A DNA stretch of 64,000 nucleotides from Pseudomonadota bacterium. GTDB lineage: Bacteria; Pseudomonadota; Alphaproteobacteria; Rhodobacterales; Rhodobacteraceae. Positions 52,169 to 64,000 of this stretch are shown in pieces. Under the pieces are notes generated by a model. The model ran no database searches and was not told where the DNA came from. It saw only the letters and a program-made list of their open reading frames with translations. Where the stretch lies: assembly GCA_038533575.1 (NCBI GenBank), contig JBCAYL010000004.1:62001-126000 (forward strand), written 5' to 3'. Each line of letters opens with the position of its first letter. The first letter of the stretch is position 1. Made by a program: the position numbers and the translations under genes.

Positions 52169-53200
52169 CTATCGATCGAAGCGTGTGACGACGTTGATGC
52201 CCGCGGTCGCGTGGGCCGTCATGGCATGGAAGATCCCTTCCACGTCCGTTAGCGCGATGTGGTCCACGATGAGCGGGCCGAGGTCAAGGCGGCCCTCCTC
52301 GATGAGCTTGAGGAGCGGCGGAAAGCTTGCCGCGCCGAGACCTCGCATGCCGTGGATCGACAGCTGGCGCGCATAGACGAGCTCCAGAAGAGGCAGGGGC
52401 ACCGTCGCATGGGGCCCCGTGGGCATCCCGATCTGGACGTGCCGTCCGAGCTTGCGCAGGGAGCGGAGCGACGCGTCGAAGGTGGCGGTGATCCCGAGGG
52501 CATCGAGCGCCACATGGGCGCCGCCTCCAGTGATCTCGAGGAGTTCACCCACCTGTCCGGCATCGAGCGTAATCTCCGCGCCGAGGGATTTTGCGAGGGC
52601 GCGCGCCTCCGGCGAGGGATCGATCCCGATGGTGCGTGCCCCGAGGGCGCGTGCGATGAGAAGGGCGCAGAGGCCAACGCCGCCGCAGCCATGGACCGCG
52701 ATCCACTCCCCCGGCTGGAGCGCCGCCCGATCCACGAGGGCCCGCCAGGCGGTCGTCACGCGGCAGCCCATGGCCGCGGCGACATCGAAGGGGATCGCGT
52801 CGGGCAAGGGCACGGCGTTGAAATCGGCTGCGCGGATGGCCAGTCGCTCTGCGAAGGCGCCGGGGCCGTGGAAGCCCGGGCAATACTGGGTGTCGCAGAT
52901 GGTGGGGCGGCCCGCGCGGCAGTCAGGGCAGTCTCCACAGCTCAGGATGAAGGGGGCCGTCACCCGCTGCCCGGTCTTCAGCGCGCAATCCGGGCCCACC
53001 TCCCCGACCACGCCGGCAAATTCATGGCCCATGATATGCGGAAGCATCACGGGATCTCCCCCGCTCCAGCTGTGATGGTCCGACCGGCAGACCCCGCAGG
53101 CGGTGACCTCGATGACCACGCCGTCCGCGGGGCAGGCGGGATCTGCCACGTCCTCGAGCGTGAGCGGCCCGCTCAGCTCATGCATCACCAGCGCTTTCAT
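52169..53200 (-). CDS. Zinc-dependent alcohol dehydrogenase (MDR family)
   Basis: 343 aa. Catalytic zinc ligands in CGVCRSDHH and GHEFAGVVGEV, structural zinc cysteines in CGDCPDCRAGRPTICD, and a Rossmann nucleotide site AVHGCGGVGLCALLIA. A broad family of primary or secondary alcohol dehydrogenases; specificity unknown. First gene of the minus-strand unit that continues with the aldehyde dehydrogenase and regulator. Divergent from the next gene. Confidence 0.92.
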   Translation of the reverse strand: MKALVMHELSGPLTLEDVADPACPADGVVIEVTACGVCRSDHHSWSGGDPVMLPHIMGHEFAGVVGEVGPDCALKTGQRVTAPFILSCGDCPDCRAGRPTICDTQYCPGFHGPGAFAERLAIRAADFNAVPLPDAIPFDVAAAMGCRVTTAWRALVDRAALQPGEWIAVHGCGGVGLCALLIARALGARTIGIDPSPEARALAKSLGAEITLDAGQVGELLEITGGGAHVALDALGITATFDASLRSLRKLGRHVQIGMPTGPHATVPLPLLELVYARQLSIHGMRGLGAASFPPLLKLIEEGRLDLGPLIVDHIALTDVEGIFHAMTAHATAGINVVTRFDR

Positions 53201-53295
53201 GTGTCCCTCCGTCTCGCGGCCACCGTGCCGGGCGACGCGCGTCTTTTCCAGCGCAATTCTTCGCGGTACCGAAGCAAAGGACGAGGAGGCGCCCC

Positions 53296-54399
53296 GTGAC
53301 TGAGACCATTCCCAAAACGATGCGGGCCATGGTGCTGAAGCGCCACGGCGGGCCGGAGGCTCTGGAGTTCGAGCCCGCGTGGCCGGTGCCCCAGATCGGC
53401 GCGGAGGAGGTGCTGATCCGCGTGGCGGCCTGCGGGATGAACAATACCGACGTGAACACGCGCGCGGGCTGGTACTCGAAGAGCGTCACCGAAGCCACGA
53501 CCGGGGCGGCCTATGAGAGCCTCGACGCCGCAGAGGATAACACGTGGGGTGGGGCTGGCGTCGCCTTCCCGAGGATTCAGGGCGCGGATGTCTGCGGCCA
53601 CGTCGTGGCCGTGGGCGCACGCGCGGACAAAAGCCTCATCGGACGCAGGGTCATCACGGATGCATGGCTGCGCGACTGGGACGACCCGCTCAACCGGGAC
53701 AAAATGGGCTATTTCGGGTCCGAGGCGGATGGCGGCTTTGCCGAGTATACGAAGACGCATCACCGGAATGCCGTGCCCGTCGAGAGCGACCTGAGCGACG
53801 CGGAACTCGCGACATTCTCTTGCTCCTACTCGACTGCCGAAGGGATGCTGACCCGCGCAGAGGTCTCGGCCCGCGACACGGTGTTCGTGACCGGGGCCTC
53901 AGGAGGCGTGGGCGGCGCGCTCATACAGCTGGCCAAGAGGCGTGGGGCCCGCGTGGTCGCGCTGGCCTCGGAAACCAAGCACGCGGATGTCGCGCTTTGT
54001 GGGCCCGACGCCATCCTGCCGCGCGCGCCCGCCGATCTCCCCGGTGCCCTCGAGGCCGCGATCGGTCAGCGCGATGTGAGCGTCGTGGCCGATATCGTTG
54101 CGGGGCAATATTTCAGCATGCTCATCGACGCGCTGTCACGCGGCGGGCGCTACGTGACGTCTGGTGCCATCGCGGGCCCGATCGTCGAGCTCGACATGCG
54201 GACGCTCTACCTGAAGGACCTGACGTTCCACGGGTCGACGGCGGTGCCTCCCGAGATCTTCCAAAGGCTTGTGGGCTACATCGAGGCAGGTGAGGTCAAG
54301 CCGATGCTCGCGGCGACTTACCCGCTCGAGGCCTTTCACGCGGGACAGGCCGCTTTCATCGAGAAGCGGCATACCGGGAATATCGTGGTGGTGCCCTAG
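53296..54399 (+). CDS. Zinc-free MDR oxidoreductase (quinone reductase-like)
   Basis: 367 aa. Medium-chain dehydrogenase fold with cofactor loop FVTGASGGVGGALIQLA and no structural-zinc cysteine cluster; the usual catalytic region reads CGMNNTDVNTRAGW. A long insert around residues 60-80 (VTEATTGAAYESLDAAEDNT) is unusual. GTG start at 53296 with GAGGAGG upstream. Divergent from the alcohol dehydrogenase and tail-to-tail with the glyoxalase II-like gene. Confidence 0.85.
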   Translation: MTETIPKTMRAMVLKRHGGPEALEFEPAWPVPQIGAEEVLIRVAACGMNNTDVNTRAGWYSKSVTEATTGAAYESLDAAEDNTWGGAGVAFPRIQGADVCGHVVAVGARADKSLIGRRVITDAWLRDWDDPLNRDKMGYFGSEADGGFAEYTKTHHRNAVPVESDLSDAELATFSCSYSTAEGMLTRAEVSARDTVFVTGASGGVGGALIQLAKRRGARVVALASETKHADVALCGPDAILPRAPADLPGALEAAIGQRDVSVVADIVAGQYFSMLIDALSRGGRYVTSGAIAGPIVELDMRTLYLKDLTFHGSTAVPPEIFQRLVGYIEAGEVKPMLAATYPLEAFHAGQAAFIEKRHTGNIVVVP

Positions 54400-54403
54400 C
54401 CGC

Positions 54404-55171
54404 TCAGAACGCGTCCTTCCGCGATCGAAGCTCCGAGAAAACAGCCGCATCGGGCTCGCCCACCATTCCGAGATGGGCGCGCAGCTCCGCATCCCCGTAT
54501 CGCAGGAAGGGGTTCGTCGCGAGCTCAAGGGCCATCGTGGTGGGCATGGTCGGCTTTCCCTCGGCCCGCAGGGCATTCACTTCCGCGGCGCGGGCCTTCA
54601 GCGCCGCGTTCGCGGGGTCCACGGTCACCGCGAAGCGTGCGTTGGCCACCGTGTATTCGTGGCCGCCATAGACGACCGTGTCGACGGGCATGCCGCGGAG
54701 GATTTCCATGCTGCGATACATCTCCTCGTGGGTGCCCTCGAACACCCGCCCGCAGCCCATGGCAAAGAGCGTGTCACCGCTGAAAACAACGCCGTCCTCG
54801 GGCAGGTAGTAGTTCACCATGTCCTTCGTGTGCCCCGGCGTGTGAAGCACCTCCACCCGCGTGTCACCGAGCATGAAGCTCTCCCCATGCGAGACGGTTC
54901 GATCGAAATCGAAGTTCTTGCCTCCTTTGTAGGCGGGGCCGGTGACCTTGCAGCTCGTGCGCCCCTTGACCGCGGCGAGACCATCGGTGTGATCGTGGTG
55001 CCAATGCGTGATCCAGAGATCGCTGAGCTCCCAGCCGGTCTCCTCCAAGGCTGCGAAGACGGCGCCTTCCTCGCCAGCATCCACGCAGGCGCAGGCCCCC
55101 GTGGCCTCGTCGCGCACGAGCACGCCGTAATTGTCGCTCAGGTAGGGAAAGAGGTGGAACGCGGCAGGCAT
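54404..55171 (-). CDS. gloB: Hydroxyacylglutathione hydrolase-like (glyoxalase II)
   Basis: 255 aa. Metallo-beta-lactamase fold with THWHHDHTDGL, HTPGHTKDM, SGDTLFAMGCGRVFEG and VVYGGHEYT as metal-binding motifs, plus the HAGH C-terminal region (TNPFLRYGD). Hydrolyses S-D-lactoylglutathione or related thioesters. The start at 55171 has AGGAGA upstream and gives the conserved MPAAFHLFPYLSDNYGV; upstream codons are non-conserved. Divergent from the oxoprolinase gene, a hint at glutathione turnover. Confidence 0.92.
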   Translation of the reverse strand: MPAAFHLFPYLSDNYGVLVRDEATGACACVDAGEEGAVFAALEETGWELSDLWITHWHHDHTDGLAAVKGRTSCKVTGPAYKGGKNFDFDRTVSHGESFMLGDTRVEVLHTPGHTKDMVNYYLPEDGVVFSGDTLFAMGCGRVFEGTHEEMYRSMEILRGMPVDTVVYGGHEYTVANARFAVTVDPANAALKARAAEVNALRAEGKPTMPTTMALELATNPFLRYGDAELRAHLGMVGEPDAAVFSELRSRKDAF

Positions 55172-55244
55172 GGCCTCTCCTTGATGGCTGTGATTGAACC
55201 GCGAGGTAGCCCCGCGGGGCGCGCCCGTCGAGGAGGAAGAGGCC

Positions 55245-58792
<3,548 letters not shown>

Positions 58793-58796
<4 letters not shown>

Positions 58797-60145
58797 GCCG
58801 CGGCGAACCCGGCCTCGAGGCTCGCGAGGATCTGGTCGATCTCGGCCTCCGTGATAACGAGCGGCGGCGACATGAAGAAATTGTGCCCGCTCAGGCGTAC
58901 CATCGTCCCTGCATCATAGGTGGCGTCGAAGATGCGCTTCATCGTGGCCGCGTCCATGGGCGCCTTGGTCTGCGGGTCACTGACGACCTCGATCGCGGTC
59001 ATCAGACCGTGGCCTCCCCGGACATCGCCGATGATCCCGTGGCGCGCCATGAGCCTGCGGACGCCGTCATGGAGCTGCTTGCCGCGGGCTGCTGCATTCG
59101 TTGCCACGTCCAGCCGCTCTGTCTCGGCCAGGCAGGCCACGACCGCCGCCGCTCCCACGGGATGCGCGGAATAGGTGTATCCATGGAAGATCGCGCCCTC
59201 GCCTGACTGGTCACTCTCGAAGGCGTCGGCGACTTTCTCGCTGACGAGACATGCCCCCACCGGAAAGTAAGCTGAGGTGATCCCCTTGGCCGTGCACATC
59301 ATGTCGGGCTTCACGCCCCAGTGCCGTGAGCCCGAGGCGTGGCCGGACCTGCCAAAGCCCGTGATCACCTCGTCGGCAATCATCAGGATCCCATGCCGGT
59401 CGCAGATCTCGCGCATCCGGGGCATGAAGCTTTCATGGGGCACGATCACGCCACCTGCGCCCTGGATCGGCTCCATGATGAAGGCGGCGATCGTGTCTGC
59501 GCCCTGGAATGCCACCTCGTCCTCGAAGGCTTGCGCCACGAGTTCGGCCAGCCGGGCGGGGTCTGTCTCGTTGAAGGGGTTCCCGTAGGGGTAGGGCGAG
59601 GGCAAATGAAAGCAGCCCGGCAGGAGCGGTTCGTAGGCCGTGCGAAAGCGCGGGTTCCCGTTGACCGACGCGCCTCCGAAATGCGTGCCGTGATAGCCTT
59701 TCTTTAGGCTCAGGAACTTCGTCCGCGTGGGCTGGCCTCTGAGCCGATGGTACTGCCGGGCGAGGCGGAGCGACGTCTCGACGCTGTCGGAGCCTCCCGC
59801 GGTGAAGAAGGCCCGCGCCATGCCATCTTCGGCAAAGAAGGCGCAGAGCGCATGGGCCGCTTCGATGGCAGGCGGGTTCGTCGTGCCGCCGAAGGCGGAG
59901 TAGTAGGGCAGGGTATCGAGTTGGCGCGCGATCGCCTCTTTGACGGCCGCGTTCGAGTAGCCGAGATTTGCGCACCAGAGACCGCCCACCGCGTCAACGA
60001 CGCTGTGTCCGTCGATATCTGTGATGCAACAGCCATCCGCGCTCGCAATGATCTTCGGCGCATTGGCGGCCATGTCCCCCGGATGGGCCATGGGATGCCA
60101 GAGGTGCCGAGCATTCTGGGACTTCGTGAAGGCGTGATCACGCAT
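58793..60145 (-). CDS. Class III PLP-dependent aminotransferase
   Basis: 450 aa. Pyridoxal-phosphate lysine in CTAKGITSAYFPVGA, the preceding aspartate in LMIADEVITGFGRSG, and GGSDSVETSLRLARQYH for cofactor phosphate. Similar proteins are omega-transaminases acting on putrescine, beta-alanine, taurine or other amines with pyruvate. With the aldehyde dehydrogenase nearby, an amine-to-acid route is possible. Substrate not resolvable. Confidence 0.92.
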
Positions 60146-60214
60146 GGGTGCGGCTTTCCTGCGAAACTGGTGTCGCGAGCCTAGCGCCGGACTTCGCCCG
60201 AAGTAAGCGGGATT

Positions 60215-61201
60215 TCAGGAGGCGAAGCTCCAGCGTGTGAGCTGGTGAAAGCGTTCTCCGGGGCGGTAGGCGATCTTTGGAAAATGCGCGTGCGTCGTGG
60301 CGCCCGGCCAGCGCTGCGCTTCGAGCGCGAGACCGGAATACCTGCCATAGGCGGCGCCATGATGGGTGGCGAAGCCTGCGCCGTCGATCGTGCCACAATC
60401 GTAGACCTGCAGGCCGGGGGCCGTCGTTTCCATGGTCATGCTGACCCCCGACGTGCCGCTCAGCTGCGCCACTTCATGGAGCGCGCGGTCGCCTTCGCAG
60501 TAGCAGTAATTCAGGTCGAAGAACTGCGAGGCGTCACCGGCTAGCTCCAGTCCGGCCCGTGCGTCGTAGGGTGTGCCATCCACGTGATTGAGCGTTCCGG
60601 TCGGCAGGAGGTCATCTCCGGCCACGAGGTAGCGACCGGCAGGAATGCGCAAGTTGTGGCCCTTGAAGCCCAGTCCGTCGAGCGCCCAGTAGCTGTGATT
60701 TGCAAACGAGAAGAGCGTGGGGCGGTCGCTTTCCGCGGTGATCTCGAGGGAGAGAGAGGCGCCTTCGACGGTGTAGATGGCGCGCACCCAGCGATGGCCC
60801 GGAAAGCCACCGACGCCGTCTTCGAGCCGAAGGATGAGCGACACTGACGACCCGGATTGCGCCTCGATATCCCAAACCTGCCTATGGCTTCCCGTGCGTC
60901 CGGAGTGAAGCGTATGCTTGCCCTCGAAATTCGTCTCGAACGCATGCGAGCGACCGGCGATGATCGCCTGCGCGCCCCTGATCCGGTTAACGACGGGCCC
61001 CATGACAGAGCCAAAGCTCTCCAGCGGCCCCTCGTAGGCGGCGAGGTCCGGTGAGCCGAGCGTCAACGGGCGGTCGAGACCAGCGAGGCGCACATCGTTG
61101 AGCACGGCGCCGTAGGTGAGGATTGTCGCCTCGAGAGCGTCACTGCGGATGGTGACGGCTTCGACTTGGCGCCTGTCTGTCGTCACGCCGAAAACAGGCA
61201 T
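60215..61201 (-). CDS. galM: Aldose 1-epimerase (galactose mutarotase)
   Basis: 328 aa. Interconverts alpha and beta anomers of galactose or similar sugars. It has PVVNRIRGAQAIIAG, FSFANHSYWAL with the catalytic histidine, and a C-terminal LALEAQRWPGATTH with the catalytic glutamate. The ATG at 61201 shares TGATG with the beta-galactosidase stop, so the two are coupled. Last gene of the galactoside operon. Confidence 0.93.
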   Translation of the reverse strand: MPVFGVTTDRRQVEAVTIRSDALEATILTYGAVLNDVRLAGLDRPLTLGSPDLAAYEGPLESFGSVMGPVVNRIRGAQAIIAGRSHAFETNFEGKHTLHSGRTGSHRQVWDIEAQSGSSVSLILRLEDGVGGFPGHRWVRAIYTVEGASLSLEITAESDRPTLFSFANHSYWALDGLGFKGHNLRIPAGRYLVAGDDLLPTGTLNHVDGTPYDARAGLELAGDASQFFDLNYCYCEGDRALHEVAQLSGTSGVSMTMETTAPGLQVYDCGTIDGAGFATHHGAAYGRYSGLALEAQRWPGATTHAHFPKIAYRPGERFHQLTRWSFAS

Positions 61202-63123
61202 CAGAGCTTTTCCCAAAGGATGTCCGCCGCGCCGATCGTGCGGCCATCGAACGTCACTGGTTCGGCGCCGTAGTTGATCCAGAAACGGTGTTGATCGGTG
61301 TCCCGAACGCGGAGGCCCTCCGGCAAAGCCATAGGCGTCAATCCAGCTTTCTCCGCCAAGCGTCGGACGATGCGCGCCATGGCATCAGGATCGGGCCATC
61401 CACCGAGGTAGTGGCACTTTCCTGTGCCCACGAGCACCGGTTGGCCATCGGCGGTGAGCTCCTCCGCCGGGGCTGTGCCCTCGAGATGCTCAAACCACTT
61501 CCAGATCGCACCGCCTTCCGGAAGCGAAATCGGTTGGGCTGGCGGCAGGCTCTCGACCTGCGTGACCCGCGCATCGAGGCCCTCGATACCGGGCCCGAGT
61601 GGAAGGGCGATCGAGAGTTCCGGTGTTTTCAGTCCGGTCCGTGGCCCAAGAACCAGGGTTGCGCCAGATGCCCTGAGTACCGATTGCCGCGCGGCATCGA
61701 TATGAAGGAGCCCGGGCGCGAAGATGAGCGTGTAGCCCTCAAATGAGGGCTGATCGGGGGGCACGATGTCTATGTTGAGACCAGCAGCCCGCAATGCGCG
61801 GTAGGTTTCGTAGACAAGATGGAAGTAGTCGAAATCCGCGCCTTGCGGTTGGGCTTCCCAGGCATAGGCGCTTTCGTAATCGAAAATCAGCGCGACCTGC
61901 GCCGCAGCGGTGCCGACATCCGGGAGCTCTTCGATCTCGCGCGCCACGGCAGCGGCCTCGGACTGGCCGGGAGCGGGCGCGTCATCCGGTAGGCGCAGCC
62001 CCGCGTGGTGCTGCTCCTGGGCGAAGGGTGCCTGCCGCCAGCGGAAATAGCACACGGTCTCCGCGCCGTGGGCAAAGGCCTCCCAGGCCCACAGCCGCAC
62101 CATGCCGGGCAGCGGGGCGGGGTTCCACGGCGCCCAGTTCACCGGTCCGGGTTGCTGCTCCATCACCCACCAGCGGCCCTCGCGAGTTGGCGCCTTCTCA
62201 CGCACGGCCCCGCAGCTGCGATAGAGATCATGGTGAAAGGCCTGAAAATCCGGATCGCCCTGCCGCGCGAAGCGCGCCTTGAACGCGTCCGGCGCATCGT
62301 TGCGGTCCATCAGGAAGCCCAGCGGGTAGCTGTCCCAGCTCGCGATATCGAGATCGGCGGAGACGTCGTAATGGTCGAAGGCCGTGATGCGGCCCATGAA
62401 GTTGTGGATGATCGGCGCGGCGGAATGGGCCCTGATCGCCTCGCATTGCACACGGTTGAAACGCGCCACCTGATCCGAGGAGAAACGCCGGAAGGCGAGG
62501 ACATGGGCGGGATTGGGCTCGGTGACTGTGAGGTTCGGCAGGCCGATCTCCGAGAAATCACCGTACTCCATCGACCAGAAGACGTTCCCCCAGGCCCGGT
62601 TCAAAGCATCGGGTGATTGGTAGCGTTGCGCGCACCAATCCTGGAAGGCGGACTTTGCACTCGGAGAGTAGGAAAGCGCCGTGTCGTGGCAATCGTACTC
62701 GTTGTCCGTTTGCCAGGCCTCGACCGTGCTCCCGTATCGCTCGGCAAAGAGCGTTGCGATGCGGCGGGCTTCGTCCCGATAGCCGTCGTGAGAGAAGCAG
62801 TAGTGACGGCGGGAGCCAAAGCCCCGTGGCCGCCCCTCTGCGTCGTGGGCGAGCATGTCCGGGTGCTTCTCCAGCATCCAGCGCGGGGGCGTGGCGGTGG
62901 GCGTGCCGAGGATCACGCAGAGGCCGGCGTTCTGAAGCACCGCGATCGCGTCGTCGAGCCAATCCCATCGAAAGGTGTTCGGCTCAGGCTCGATGCGCGA
63001 CCATGCGAATTCGCCGATCCGGACCCAGGAGATGCCCGTCTCGATCATTTCGGCGGCATCGCGCTCCCACATGGCGCGCGGCCAGTGCTCCGGGTAGTAG
63101 CACACCCCGATGGATCGTTTCAC
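61201..63123 (-). CDS. Beta-galactosidase, glycoside hydrolase family 42
   Basis: 640 aa. TIM barrel opening GVCYYPEHWPRAMWERDA, acid/base E142 in WQTDNEYDCHD, nucleophile E322 in VMEQQPGPVNW, then a trimerisation domain and C-terminal beta domain. No signal peptide, so the enzyme is cytoplasmic and acts on imported short galactosides. GTG start overlaps the SMP-30 stop (GTGA). The enzymes downstream suggest galactose released here is oxidised rather than phosphorylated. Confidence 0.93.
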   Translation of the reverse strand: MKRSIGVCYYPEHWPRAMWERDAAEMIETGISWVRIGEFAWSRIEPEPNTFRWDWLDDAIAVLQNAGLCVILGTPTATPPRWMLEKHPDMLAHDAEGRPRGFGSRRHYCFSHDGYRDEARRIATLFAERYGSTVEAWQTDNEYDCHDTALSYSPSAKSAFQDWCAQRYQSPDALNRAWGNVFWSMEYGDFSEIGLPNLTVTEPNPAHVLAFRRFSSDQVARFNRVQCEAIRAHSAAPIIHNFMGRITAFDHYDVSADLDIASWDSYPLGFLMDRNDAPDAFKARFARQGDPDFQAFHHDLYRSCGAVREKAPTREGRWWVMEQQPGPVNWAPWNPAPLPGMVRLWAWEAFAHGAETVCYFRWRQAPFAQEQHHAGLRLPDDAPAPGQSEAAAVAREIEELPDVGTAAAQVALIFDYESAYAWEAQPQGADFDYFHLVYETYRALRAAGLNIDIVPPDQPSFEGYTLIFAPGLLHIDAARQSVLRASGATLVLGPRTGLKTPELSIALPLGPGIEGLDARVTQVESLPPAQPISLPEGGAIWKWFEHLEGTAPAEELTADGQPVLVGTGKCHYLGGWPDPDAMARIVRRLAEKAGLTPMALPEGLRVRDTDQHRFWINYGAEPVTFDGRTIGAADILWEKL

Positions 63124-63950
63124 AGGATCACCTGGTATTCAGGCCGCCCAAGACCCGCATTTTCAATCATGTACGTCCTGCCTTCCGCGTCGCCCGTAAG
63201 CCCCTCCGCTGCCGTGGTCACGTAAAGCGTCGAGAGGTCTGGGCCGCCGAATGCAGGGCAGGAGCTTTGTGCCCCGCCCACGGAGACCGCCCGCAGGAAA
63301 CGGCCGTCCGGCGCATAGCAGGCCACGCGCGCGCTGCCCCATTGCGCGTTCCAAATATTGCCGTCGGCATCGGTCACAGCGCCGTCGGGCCGGAAGTCTG
63401 TCCCGCGCAGGTCGATCAGTGTTTCGGCGGTGCCGTCCGGCCAGCCGTCCTCGGCCGAAAGCGGCTGTCGCATGATCCTTTGATCCTCCGTGTCGCACCA
63501 ATACGCGGCGCTGCGGTCTGGGGCGAAACAGATCGCATTGGGCACGGTGATCTCGCCGTGAAGCTTGCGGAGGTGGCCGCGATAGAATCGGTAGATCGCG
63601 CCGGCGCCCGGCTCCAGCTTTACTCCCATCGTGCCGATCCAGAAGCCGCCCCACGGGTCCGCACGCCCGTCATTCGAGCGCGTGACGGGGTTTTCCGCCT
63701 CGAGTGGGACCAGCGGCTCGGATTCGCCACTGGCGATGTCAAAGCGGCTGAGCGCGCTCGCCGAGGCGATGAGGAGGGTATCGGCATCCACCCAGCCTGC
63801 GGCGGACACGTATTCCTCGAAGGGCCAGGTGCGGTCCCGCGTCCGCAGTTTCTTACCGATAATGTCGAACCAGAAGAGCTCTTGGCGTTCGGGATGCCAA
63901 AGGGGCCCCTCGCCGAGCGTGCAAGCGTGAGCATCGTAAATCTCAGCCAT
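63120..63950 (-). CDS. SMP-30/gluconolactonase-family lactonase
   Basis: 276 aa six-bladed propeller. Metal-ligand glutamate in CTLGEGPLWHPERQ, asparagine in ITVPNAICFAPD and aspartate in RPDGAVTDADGNIW. Hydrolyses sugar lactones; in this context galactonolactone or an arabinonolactone is likely. The start at 63950 overlaps the upstream gene by 8 bp. It lies directly upstream of the beta-galactosidase. Confidence 0.9.
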   Translation of the reverse strand: MAEIYDAHACTLGEGPLWHPERQELFWFDIIGKKLRTRDRTWPFEEYVSAAGWVDADTLLIASASALSRFDIASGESEPLVPLEAENPVTRSNDGRADPWGGFWIGTMGVKLEPGAGAIYRFYRGHLRKLHGEITVPNAICFAPDRSAAYWCDTEDQRIMRQPLSAEDGWPDGTAETLIDLRGTDFRPDGAVTDADGNIWNAQWGSARVACYAPDGRFLRAVSVGGAQSSCPAFGGPDLSTLYVTTAAEGLTGDAEGRTYMIENAGLGRPEYQVIL

Positions 63951-64000
63951 GGGCCGCCTCGAATGCCGACACGATCTCGCGGGCACGGTCGCCGACCTCG
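63943..64000 (-). CDS. 3' end of an upstream operon gene (cut by window edge)
   Basis: Last 18 codons visible, ending EVGDRAREIVSAFEAAHG then TGA. The stop overlaps the SMP-30 start by 8 bp, so it belongs to the same operon. In comparable galactose operons this place is often held by 2-dehydro-3-deoxy-6-phosphogalactonate aldolase, and the ending is compatible, but too little is seen to name it. Confidence 0.45.
   Translation of the reverse strand, partial: EVGDRAREIVSAFEAAHG

Overview
The window is about 64 kb of GC-rich chromosome from an alphaproteobacterium, most likely a marine member of the Rhodobacterales (Roseobacter group). Reasons: the F0 operon order atpI-atpB-atpE-b'-b with a duplicated b subunit; a membrane-anchored CycM/cytochrome cy-type cytochrome; a Branch-family glycosyltransferase with a long roseobacter-type C-terminal extension; dnaX-ybaB-recR; a divergent hemE/hemC pair with a PpsR-type dyad between them; and a glucosylglycerol osmolyte operon. 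No insertion sequence, prophage, integrase or CRISPR array was seen. The PpsR-type site hints at a phototrophic (aerobic anoxygenic) lineage, but no photosynthesis gene lies in the window, so this is inference.

Layout. 1-2586: F0 part of ATP synthase, ending at a strong terminator. 2599-6113: GntR regulator, OmpA-like lipoprotein, Ada-like repair protein, MipA-like outer membrane protein. 6153-7792: nth and a PfkB sugar/nucleoside kinase. 7833-11247: possible surface-glycan locus (glycosyltransferase-like protein, sulfotransferase, Branch-family glycosyltransferase). 11308-13487: small membrane protein, HIT protein, ankyrin protein. 13689-16540: dnaX-ybaB-recR. 16631-23726: minus-strand housekeeping run (YdeI-like, crotonase, RluE-like, SGNH hydrolase, beta-lactamase-like, rpiB, polA). 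23896-29478: minimal chemoreceptor-like protein, ABC ATPase, DUF202 protein, SRP RNA, nudC, SRPBCC protein, pheA, cycM. 29623-35559: yejABEF peptide importer, interrupted between yejE and yejF by a 147-bp hairpin-forming element. 35624-39269: D,D-carboxypeptidase, HAD hydrolase, clpS, rsmC-like. 39301-47943: haem and osmolyte region, with an SDR that lacks its catalytic Tyr and Lys, hemF, galU, the gpsA-phosphatase-ggpS operon, hemE and hemC. 47991-49563: FAD-linked hydroxyacid dehydrogenase and a CAT-anticodon tRNA. 49654-60145: catabolic locus (GlxA-type regulator, aldehyde dehydrogenase, two MDR dehydrogenases, glyoxalase II-like hydrolase, fused oxoprolinase/hydantoinase, class III aminotransferase). 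60215-64000: galactoside operon (mutarotase, GH42 beta-galactosidase, SMP-30 lactonase, and the 3' end of a further gene).

How the parts work together. The clearest multi-gene system is glucosylglycerol synthesis. A dedicated glycerol-3-phosphate dehydrogenase makes the acceptor, GgpS glucosylates it, and a HAD phosphatase removes the phosphate. The three genes are tightly coupled, and divergent galU could supply the nucleotide sugar. Haem genes hemF, hemE and hemC carry TGTC-N10-GACA sites, and hemF also has an FNR-like box, suggesting redox or light control. The end of the window looks built to cleave beta-galactosides and oxidise the released galactose.

The main non-coding oddities are a 56-bp repeat present twice (55/56 identical), each copy just after a minus-strand stop codon; the yejE-yejF hairpin element; stem-loops on both sides of atpE; and a tandem-hairpin terminator after recR.
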